DNA of 6,475 nt from Gammaproteobacteria bacterium. Lineage in GTDB: Bacteria > Pseudomonadota > Gammaproteobacteria > UBA9214. Location: NCBI GenBank assembly GCA_030599705.1, contig JAUVNM010000105.1, forward strand, positions 1-6,475. Reading direction: 5' to 3'. Below, piece after piece: positions 1 through 6,475 of this stretch (its first letter is position 1; each line of letters opens with the position of its first letter). Made by a program: the position numbers and the translations under genes. The notes under the pieces were generated by a model. That model saw nothing but the letters and a program-made list of their open reading frames with translations. It was not told the DNA's origin and made no database searches.

Positions 1-1444
<1,444 letters not shown>

Positions 1445-1446
1445 GG

Positions 1447-1467
1447 CCCGGCAATGATACAGCCGGG
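1447..1467 (-). promoter_or_regulatory. Small hairpin just upstream of the mutL start codon
   Basis: A perfect 6-bp inverted repeat, CCCGGC at 1447-1452 and GCCGGG at 1462-1467, is separated by 9 bases. On the mutL transcript it would fold into a GC-only stem ending 2 bases before the AUG at 1444, exactly where a Shine-Dalgarno sequence should lie, and no such sequence is visible. It may limit mutL translation. The regulatory role is inference only; a 6-bp GC-rich repeat can arise by chance in this base composition. Confidence 0.35.
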
Positions 1468-1497
1468 GAGACTTTCAGAATAGTCAGGCGGGATTTT

Positions 1498-1609
1498 GGT
1501 AGTGGCCCGGCTTGTAACCGGCCGAATAAATTCGGCCCTACAAAGAACGATGTTGTAGGGCGGAATTCACTCCGCCAGACAGATTTTACGCCAAACTGAG
1601 CTACTACCC
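1498..1609. repeat. Candidate miniature inverted-repeat element (MITE-like) between lipoprotein gene and mutL
   Basis: The left end GGTAGTGGCCCGG (1498-1510) pairs with the reverse complement of 1596-1608, GGTAGTAGCTCAG, at 10 of 13 positions. The copy of GGATTTT at 1491-1497 immediately precedes the left end, and an identical copy at 1610-1616 follows the right end after one extra C. This is what a 7-bp target duplication would look like. The interior holds two adjacent palindromes and encodes no transposase or plausible protein, so if mobile it would be non-autonomous. I cannot assign a family; whether other copies exist in the genome cannot be seen from here. A locally grown REP-type repeat is the main alternative. 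Confidence 0.5.
1520..1576. repeat. Pair of REP-like palindromes joined by an inverted repeat
   Basis: The first palindrome has perfect 8-bp arms, GGCCGAAT (1520-1527) and ATTCGGCC (1530-1537), around 2 bases. The second has 6-bp arms, GGCGGA (1559-1564) and TCCGCC (1571-1576), around 6 bases. Between and overlapping them, CCCTACAA (1536-1543) and TTGTAGGG (1553-1560) form a third perfect inverted repeat with a 9-base loop. The layout is of two head-to-head hairpin units, as in the BIME arrangement of REP repeats. On RNA from either strand it can fold as two separate hairpins or as one central hairpin. No U-run follows on the leftward strand, so I do not call it a rho-independent terminator. 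Confidence 0.6.
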
Positions 1610-1636
1610 GGATTTTTACCCGGTCCATGACACCCG

Positions 1637-2110
1637 TTATTCGGGAAACTCGAAGGTAAAGATGTTGCCCAGCGCCTCCTGGATCTGGGCCACGGTGACC
1701 GGCCGACCAAAGTGCGGACCGTCTTCATAGGAACACTTCATCGGCAGGATGTCCGCCTGCATGGCCGACTGCAGGTGGATTACCTTGTAGAACTGCATGG
1801 TATGGGGGTGGTTAATCCATTCACGCCCCGAGGCCATACTGCGTATAACAAAGGCCTCCGGTTGAATGGTCCGTGGACCGAGGTCCTTGACCTCGAAGCG
1901 GCAGCCGACATCAAAAACACCGGCCGCCGTCGCCGCCGCACCGTGCTGCAGCATGAGGTGCGCGCGCCCTGCGGGGATCTCCAGCAGCTGGTTGAGGACC
2001 AGCCGGGAACCAGGCGGTATCTTGAAGCGGATGGACCCGGGATCGGTGGACCCGGTTGTCTCGCAACCGGCAAGCAGCCATAGCACTGCCAGTACTACAA
2101 AGACTTTCAT
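1637..2110 (-). CDS. Putative outer-membrane lipoprotein of unknown function, 157 residues
   Basis: I do not recognise the family. The N-terminus is a short lipoprotein signal: one lysine, a hydrophobic stretch at 3-13 and the lipobox L13-A14-G15-C16. This predicts lipidation at C16, and glutamate rather than aspartate at the next position suggests sorting to the outer membrane. The remaining 141 residues have no transmembrane segment. They include a GSRLVLNQ-LEIPAGRAHLMLQ section (about 34-55) that looks beta-rich, and two further cysteines, C70 and C126, which could form a periplasmic disulfide. The ATG lies 18 bases after the amiB stop, so it is probably cotranscribed with amiB and may act at the cell envelope; that link is inference from position. 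Codon use and base composition look like those of its neighbours. E. coli has no gene at this place between amiB and mutL. Confidence 0.85.
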   Translation of the reverse strand: MKVFVVLAVLWLLAGCETTGSTDPGSIRFKIPPGSRLVLNQLLEIPAGRAHLMLQHGAAATAAGVFDVGCRFEVKDLGPRTIQPEAFVIRSMASGREWINHPHTMQFYKVIHLQSAMQADILPMKCSYEDGPHFGRPVTVAQIQEALGNIFTFEFPE

Positions 2111-2128
2111 GTCACTGCACCCAATGTA

Positions 2129-3448
2129 TCAGCCCCCGGATGGTGGTATCCGCAATTTCTGCCCGACCCGCACCCGGTCTGATGTCAGTTCATTAAATCC
2201 CTTCAGGCTGTTGAGTGTGACCTGGTAGTGCTGCGCAATGTGGCCCAGGGTATCACCGCGCTTGATGGTATGTTCCCGCGCCACCAGGTGCGTGCCCGGC
2301 GGCTGGTGGGTCGTGAAATAACGCAGGATGCCGCTGAACATGGCGCGCGCCAGGGCTTCCTGGTGGCGCTTGTCACGCAGCTTGCGTTCTTCCGTCGGGT
2401 TGGTAATAAACGCGGTCTCGACCAGTACCGAGGGGATGTCCGGGGATTTCAGTACCACGAATCCGGCCTGCTGCACCGATTTCTTGTGTGTCTTGCCGAG
2501 CCGGCGCAGCTCCCGGAACAGATTGTCAGCCACATCCACGCTGGCCTCGTTGGTTGCCGATTGTGACAGGTCCAGTAACACCTCCGCCAGCAGCTGGTCC
2601 TTGTCATCCAGACTGACACCGCCGGCCAGGTCAGCCGCATTTTCCTTCTCGGCCAGCCAGCGCGCCATCTCGGAAGATGCGCCACGCCGCGACAGTACGT
2701 AGACCGAGGAGCCGCGTACCCGGCGATCGCGGAAACCATCGGCGTGAATGGACACAAACAGGTCGGCGTTATGCTGGCGCGCCTTGTTGATGCGCTGGCG
2801 CAGACCGACATAATAATCACCCTTGCGTATCAGCACCGGGCGCATGCCGGGCTCTTTATTGATCAATTCCTCCAGGCGCCGTGCAATGGACAACACCACA
2901 TCCTTTTCACGCGTCCCGCCACGCCCGATAGCCCCGGGATCATCGCCACCATGGCCGGCATCGATGGCAATCACCAGGTCACGCACCCGGAGTTTCTGTA
3001 GACTGACTGGCCGGGCTTTTGTTAGCTGTTGCAGTTGCAGCAGTGGTTGTTTACGGTCCGGGTCATAGAGATCAACGACCAGCCGGTGACCGTGCTGGCC
3101 GCCGGGCTTGAGGGTAAAGCTCCTCGGTCTGGTCGCCTGTGTCAGATCAAGCACGATGCGCAAATCACCCTTGCCGCGCTTGCCGGTACGCACACCCTTG
3201 ACGATGCCTTCACTCTGGTTTCGGGCAGGGAATGCAGTGGCCGCCGTGGCGGCCGGGACATCGATTACCAGGCGATCGGGGTTTTTCAGGGAAAATATCC
3301 TATGGCTGACGGGACCACTGACATCGAATACCACGCGCGTGTGGTCCGGTGCGGCCCACAGGCGCAGGCCCTGGACTTCCGCGGGAGCGGCGAGCACCAG
3401 CGCCTGGCCCAGGCACCAGAGACACAACCCTGTGATCAGCCGATTCAC
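2129..3448 (-). CDS. amiB: Periplasmic N-acetylmuramoyl-L-alanine amidase (AMIN–Amidase_3–LysM)
   Basis: This zinc amidase cuts the bond between N-acetylmuramic acid and the stem peptide to separate daughter cells at the septum. Residues 1 to about 21 form a Sec signal peptide. The AMIN domain (about 24-128), which in this family targets the septum, is followed by Amidase_3 (about 158-378). Zinc ligands are H166 in DAGHGG, E181 and H235 in SIHAD; E344 in LVETAFITNP is the likely catalytic glutamate. The segment around 258-302 corresponds to the autoinhibitory helix region of AmiB/AmiC enzymes, which depend on EnvC/NlpD-type activators. One C-terminal LysM (about 389-434) binds peptidoglycan. 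The LysM and the position next to mutL favour AmiB; databases often label such proteins AmiC. The start is GTG at 3448, with GGGGGAG (3457-3463) 8 bases upstream. An ATG at 3456 is out of frame and stops after three codons. Confidence 0.95.
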   Translation of the reverse strand: MNRLITGLCLWCLGQALVLAAPAEVQGLRLWAAPDHTRVVFDVSGPVSHRIFSLKNPDRLVIDVPAATAATAFPARNQSEGIVKGVRTGKRGKGDLRIVLDLTQATRPRSFTLKPGGQHGHRLVVDLYDPDRKQPLLQLQQLTKARPVSLQKLRVRDLVIAIDAGHGGDDPGAIGRGGTREKDVVLSIARRLEELINKEPGMRPVLIRKGDYYVGLRQRINKARQHNADLFVSIHADGFRDRRVRGSSVYVLSRRGASSEMARWLAEKENAADLAGGVSLDDKDQLLAEVLLDLSQSATNEASVDVADNLFRELRRLGKTHKKSVQQAGFVVLKSPDIPSVLVETAFITNPTEERKLRDKRHQEALARAMFSGILRYFTTHQPPGTHLVAREHTIKRGDTLGHIAQHYQVTLNSLKGFNELTSDRVRVGQKLRIPPSGG

Positions 3449-3485
3449 CGAAACATCTCCCCCGGAAGCAGTAGGTGGTGTTGGA

Positions 3486-3515
3486 ATACTATGACGAAAT
3501 CAGGGGAAATTGCAA
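3486..3515 (-). promoter_or_regulatory. Candidate sigma-70 promoter for amiB
   Basis: In the 140-base gap between tsaE and amiB, the leftward strand reads TTGCAA (3510-3515) as a possible -35 element, 18 bases, then TAGTAT (3486-3491) as a possible -10 element, each matching the consensus at 4 of 6 positions. Transcription would begin near 3479, giving a leader of about 30 bases with the amiB ribosome-binding site in it. I see no hairpin plus U-run after tsaE, so readthrough from nnr–tsaE remains possible. The rest of the gap (3516-3588) shows no gene; it has a directly repeated CAGGGA but no palindrome. Confidence 0.4.
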
Positions 3516-3588
3516 GAAAGCTGATAGAACTCCGGGGGATAGACTGAAAACCTGTAAGAAAACAAAAGCCTTCCCTGATAAGTCCCTG

Positions 3589-4062
3589 TTAGCTACTGAC
3601 TATCCGTGATGTGTCGCTGAGACCGGCCGCCATGGATTGACCTTGCGGTGTGGGCGAGCGCACCTGCAACAAGCGCCCGGCGCCCTGATATTCAATGGAA
3701 ATCACCAGGTCGGCCGGTGGCAGCAGGCCCGCCCCATGCTCCGGCCACTCGACCAGCAACAGGTCCACGCCGGTATCGAGATCGCGGATACCAAGCCATT
3801 CAAGCTCTTCCGGGTCCGCCAGGCGGTACAGGTCGAGGTGATACACGCTCAGGTGCGCCAGTGAGTAGGGTTCCATCAGGGTATAGGTCGGGCTCCTGAC
3901 CGTGCCGGCATAGCCCAGCCCGCGCAACAGGCTGCGTACCAGCGTGGTCTTGCCGGTGCCGAGCTCGCCCACCAGGTACACGACGCCCGGCCTCCCGGCC
4001 GTGCGCGCCAGCTGCCGGCCGACTTCCTGCATGGCTGGTTCATCCGGCACGACCAGTTTCAT
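3589..4062 (-). CDS. tsaE: tRNA N6-threonylcarbamoyladenosine biosynthesis ATPase TsaE (YjeE)
   Basis: TsaE is the ATPase that works with TsaB and TsaD to install threonylcarbamoyl on A37 of ANN-decoding tRNAs, resetting the TsaBD complex between cycles. The 157 residues match the usual size of the family. The P-loop is G32-ELGTG-K38-T39, the switch-I-like motif SPTYTL is at 57-62, HLDLYRL at 75-81, and the Walker-B-like EWPE at 105-108. All are intact. The ATG at 4062 overlaps the nnr stop in an ATGA, and GGTGA lies 6 bases upstream inside nnr. This fits translational coupling to nnr. The protein is cytosolic and typically essential in proteobacteria. Confidence 0.97.
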   Translation of the reverse strand: MKLVVPDEPAMQEVGRQLARTAGRPGVVYLVGELGTGKTTLVRSLLRGLGYAGTVRSPTYTLMEPYSLAHLSVYHLDLYRLADPEELEWLGIRDLDTGVDLLLVEWPEHGAGLLPPADLVISIEYQGAGRLLQVRSPTPQGQSMAAGLSDTSRIVSS

Positions 4063-5549
4063 CCGCTTTCACCCGCCTGCTGCATGCCCCCGCGCAGGGC
4101 CGCAATCACATCGGTTGCGATCATGCCGCGTTCACCGGCACGGGCCGCGGCATCGCCAGCCAGGCCATGCACACAGACACCGGCAATGGCCGCCTGTGGC
4201 AACGCCAGCCCCTGCGCCACCAGCCCCGCAATCACCCCGGTCAGGACATCACCGGTTCCGGCACTCGCCATGCCCGGATTGCCCGCGGCACACACGGCCA
4301 CCGGCGCACCAGCCGTACTGACCAGCGTACCGGCCCCTTTCAGCACGGCAACCCCGCCACAGGTCCGGGCAATGGCCATTACCGCGGCAAACCGGTCGGC
4401 CTCTACCTCCTGTGTTGTCATCCCCAGCAACCGGCCGGCCTCGCCCGGGTGCGGCGTCAGTATCCAGTTGGCACGCGTTACCGGCTCGTGCACCACCAGG
4501 TTGAGCGCATCGGCGTCGATGACCAGCGGCAAATCACACTGCAGCACGGCAGATAACAAGTCCTGTGCCCAGCGGGACCGGCCCAGCCCCGGTCCAATGG
4601 CAACCACCGTGGCGCGCTCCAGCAGATTTCCCAGCGTCCTGCCCGAATCGATGCCGCGGCTCATGAGTACCGGACAGGCCGCGGCGATGGCGGCCGCGTG
4701 TTCCGGCCGGGTCGCCAGGCTCACCAGCCCCGCACCGGTACGCAATGCGGCCAGTCCGGCCAGCTGCACGGCGCCGTTCATGCCGTGGTCGCCACCGACA
4801 ACCAGCACATGCCCCTGGTCTCCCTTGTGGGCCGTGCGTGACCGCGGTTTGCCGAGCGGCCCCAGCGGCGGGTCCGTGACCAGGTCCGCCGCGGCCGTCA
4901 CCTGGCCGTAGACCGTTTCAGGTACCTGTAAATCATGCAGCGTGATGTGACCGGCAACGTCCGGTCCCTGCCCCGTATACAGGCCGCATTTACGGCCGAT
5001 AAACGTGGCCGTGCGCTCTGCCCTGACCGTGGCCCCGAGGATGCTGCCGGTGTCGGCCTGCAGTCCGGAGGGAATATCGAGTGCCAGTACCGGCGCCGGG
5101 TGCGCATTGATGGCATTGACCGCCGCCAGCCACGCACCTTCCAAGGCGCGTTCCAGCCCGGTCCCCAGCAGGGCATCGACAATGACGTCCGCCTCTGCAA
5201 GTGCCTGCACAGTAAACGGGACGGTCTCCCCACCCGCTGCCAGCCAGGCATCCCGTGCTGTCTGCGCATCACCGCGGATGCGTTCGGCATCACCCAGTTG
5301 CAGCACGGCCACCCGGTATTCCGCCTCGAGCGCCAGGCGCGCCAGCACATAGCCATCTCCCCCGTTGTTGCCGGCCCCGCAAACAACCGCCAGGGTGCGG
5401 GCAGCGGGCCAGCTCGACACCAGCACCTGCCAGGCCGCCGCACCGGCGCGTGTCATCAGGGTATAGCCGGGAATGCCGGCCGTCTCGATGGCGATACGGT
5501 CCAGTTCGCGCACCTGCGCTGCGGTATACAATGACGTTGTACTGTTCAC
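4059..5549 (-). CDS. nnr: Bifunctional NAD(P)HX epimerase / ADP-dependent NAD(P)HX dehydratase
   Basis: Nnr (YjeF) repairs hydrated NADH and NADPH. The N-terminal half epimerises R- to S-NAD(P)HX; the C-terminal half dehydrates S-NAD(P)HX back to NAD(P)H using ADP. From the GTG at 5549 the protein has 496 residues, the usual length of the fused form. The epimerase domain (about 8-215) has GAGNNGGDG at 58-66, VDALLGTG at 124-131 and DIPSG at 158-162. The ribokinase-like dehydratase domain (about 230-490) has KGDQGHVLVVGG at 242-253, DADALN at 345-350, TPHPGE at 365-370, KGAGT at 404-408 and GNPGMASAGTGD at 423-434, with D434 the expected catalytic base. The frame stays open upstream to 5834, but that extension overlaps queG and resembles no YjeF N-terminus; SLYTAAQVRELD begins at residue 6 of the chosen start, as in homologues. 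No clear Shine-Dalgarno sequence precedes the GTG, so the start is likely but not certain. Confidence 0.95.
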   Translation of the reverse strand: MNSTTSLYTAAQVRELDRIAIETAGIPGYTLMTRAGAAAWQVLVSSWPAARTLAVVCGAGNNGGDGYVLARLALEAEYRVAVLQLGDAERIRGDAQTARDAWLAAGGETVPFTVQALAEADVIVDALLGTGLERALEGAWLAAVNAINAHPAPVLALDIPSGLQADTGSILGATVRAERTATFIGRKCGLYTGQGPDVAGHITLHDLQVPETVYGQVTAAADLVTDPPLGPLGKPRSRTAHKGDQGHVLVVGGDHGMNGAVQLAGLAALRTGAGLVSLATRPEHAAAIAAACPVLMSRGIDSGRTLGNLLERATVVAIGPGLGRSRWAQDLLSAVLQCDLPLVIDADALNLVVHEPVTRANWILTPHPGEAGRLLGMTTQEVEADRFAAVMAIARTCGGVAVLKGAGTLVSTAGAPVAVCAAGNPGMASAGTGDVLTGVIAGLVAQGLALPQAAIAGVCVHGLAGDAAARAGERGMIATDVIAALRGGMQQAGESG

Positions 5550-5582
5550 AGGATAATCAATACTCGGAAAACCGGGAAAGCA

Positions 5583-5620
5583 ACCGGCGTTGATCCCAAC
5601 ATACCGTGAAATACGCCGGT
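5583..5620. promoter_or_regulatory. Perfect 8-bp inverted repeat in the nnr–queG divergent intergenic region
   Basis: ACCGGCGT (5583-5590) and ACGCCGGT (5613-5620) are perfect inverted repeats separated by 22 bases. They lie in the 90 bases between the divergent starts of nnr (5549) and queG (5640), where promoters for both must lie unless transcription starts further away. The centre-to-centre spacing of 30 bases, about three helical turns, would put both arms on one face of the DNA, so a two-site operator is possible; a long-loop hairpin in the queG leader is the alternative. I could not find a convincing -35/-10 pair for either gene here. Function is inferred from position only. Confidence 0.35.
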
Positions 5621-5639
5621 ACACCACTACAGGCCAGTC

Positions 5640-6475
5640 ATGAGCAAACCCTTCAGCACCCCGGCTCCCGGACTCGATTACCCCGCACTGGCCCGCCAGA
5701 TAAAGTCCTGGGGAAAGGAACTGGGATTCCAGCAAGTCGGTATCACTGCTACCGGCCTGGATGCCGATGAAACGCACCTGGTGAACTGGCTCGCCGCCGG
5801 CCGGCACGGAGAAATGGATTACATGCAGCGCCACGGCACCCGGCGCAGCCGGCCGGCGGAACTGGTGCCGGGGACGGTACGGATCATCTCGGTCCGCATG
5901 GATTACTGGCCGGCGGATGCGGCAGCCCCCGACGCGGTCCTGGACGACCCGGCACTGGCCTACCTGTCACGTTACGCACTGGGACGTGACTATCACAAGC
6001 TGATGCGCAAACGCCTGCAACGGCTCGCCGGGAACATAGCCACACGGACCGGGCCATTCGGCTACCGGGCGTTCACCGACAGCGCCCCGGTACTGGAAAA
6101 GGCGCTCGCGCAACAGGCCGGACTTGGCTGGATCGGCAAACACACCAACCTGATCAATGAACGCGCCGGCTCGTGGTTTTTTATCGGGGAACTGTATACC
6201 AACCTGCCCCTGCCAACCGACAGCGCCGGGGAAGATCACTGCGGCACCTGCCAGGCGTGTATCGATGTGTGTCCGACCCGGGCCATCGTCGCCCCCTGGC
6301 AGCTCGATGCCAGGCTGTGTATTTCCTACCTGACCATCGAGCTGCGCGGCTCCATACCGGAACACCTGCGGCCACTCATCGGCAACCGCATCTATGGCTG
6401 CGACGACTGCCAGCTGGTGTGTCCCTGGAACCGCTTTGCCGGTGCAACAGACGAGCATGATTTTCACAGCCGTAA
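5640..6475 (+). CDS. queG: Epoxyqueuosine reductase QueG (3' end cut off by window edge)
   Basis: QueG reduces epoxyqueuosine to queuosine at the wobble base of GUN-anticodon tRNAs, the last step of queuosine synthesis, using cobalamin and two [4Fe-4S] clusters in the cytosol. The window holds 278 codons of an expected 350 or more. The N-terminal catalytic part includes YHKLMRKR at 118-125, the TDSAP motif at 146-150 (D147 is the likely conserved proton donor) and GWIGKHTNLI at 163-172. The ferredoxin-like cysteines are C201, C204, C207, C211 followed by proline, then C227, C254, C257 and C261 followed by proline, enough for two clusters. The C-terminal tRNA-binding HEAT-like region is beyond the right edge. 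The ATG at 5640 has only a weak AGG 6-9 bases upstream, but no alternative fits the family start better. Divergence from nnr matches E. coli yjeS–yjeF. Confidence 0.96.
   Translation, partial: MSKPFSTPAPGLDYPALARQIKSWGKELGFQQVGITATGLDADETHLVNWLAAGRHGEMDYMQRHGTRRSRPAELVPGTVRIISVRMDYWPADAAAPDAVLDDPALAYLSRYALGRDYHKLMRKRLQRLAGNIATRTGPFGYRAFTDSAPVLEKALAQQAGLGWIGKHTNLINERAGSWFFIGELYTNLPLPTDSAGEDHCGTCQACIDVCPTRAIVAPWQLDARLCISYLTIELRGSIPEHLRPLIGNRIYGCDDCQLVCPWNRFAGATDEHDFHSR

Noticed and set aside
1520..1576. Rho-independent terminator after the lipoprotein gene
   Set aside because: The stems are strong enough, but no run of T follows them on the leftward strand, and the paired palindromes fit a repeat element better.
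3516..3588. Terminator after tsaE
   Set aside because: The similar CAGGGA blocks are direct, not inverted, repeats, so no stem forms ahead of the nearby T-rich stretch.
4084..4911. Rightward open frame of 275 codons across nnr
   Set aside because: Antisense to the dehydratase domain of nnr; its alanine-, serine- and proline-rich translation is typical of a shadow frame.
5550..5834. 95-codon N-terminal extension of nnr to an ATG at 5834
   Set aside because: It would run through the divergent intergenic region and overlap queG by nearly 200 bases; the extension resembles no YjeF N-terminus, and the GTG at 5549 gives the normal length.
5967..6467. Leftward open frame of 166 codons inside queG
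   Set aside because: Antisense to queG, which is intact with all eight cluster cysteines; no independent evidence for a gene.

Overview
The window looks like a chromosomal segment from a GC-rich gammaproteobacterium. It carries the conserved core queG | nnr–tsaE–amiB–(lipoprotein)–mutL. The order nnr/tsaE/amiB/mutL on one strand with queG divergent on the other is the one known around yjeS–yjeF–yjeE–amiB–mutL in Escherichia coli and many other gammaproteobacteria. Nothing in the sequence fixes the genus. The MutL carries the nuclease metal-binding motif that E. coli MutL lacks, so the host is probably not an enteric bacterium.

Layout from right to left. queG (+, 5640 to the right edge, truncated) encodes the last enzyme of queuosine synthesis. 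It is separated by a 90-base divergent intergenic region, containing an 8-bp perfect inverted repeat, from a five-gene leftward series. The series begins with nnr (bifunctional NAD(P)HX epimerase/dehydratase, GTG start at 5549). tsaE (t6A tRNA modification ATPase) follows, overlapping nnr by 4 bases. After a 140-base gap with a plausible promoter comes amiB (periplasmic cell-wall amidase, AMIN–Amidase_3–LysM). An unrecognised 157-residue lipoprotein follows 18 bases later. Last is mutL (mismatch repair), whose 3' end runs off the left edge.

The 192 bases between the lipoprotein gene and mutL are the least ordinary part. They hold a roughly 112-bp candidate miniature element with imperfect terminal inverted repeats, flanked by identical 7-bp direct repeats and containing two back-to-back palindromes. 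A second, small GC-rich hairpin sits 2 bases upstream of the mutL start codon.

The genes share neighbourhood rather than one pathway: metabolite repair (nnr), tRNA modification (tsaE, queG), daughter-cell separation (amiB) and DNA repair (mutL). I see no phage, CRISPR, toxin–antitoxin, biosynthetic cluster or new multi-gene system here. The observations worth following are the intergenic repeat element, the unassigned lipoprotein inserted between amiB and mutL, and the nuclease-type MutL.
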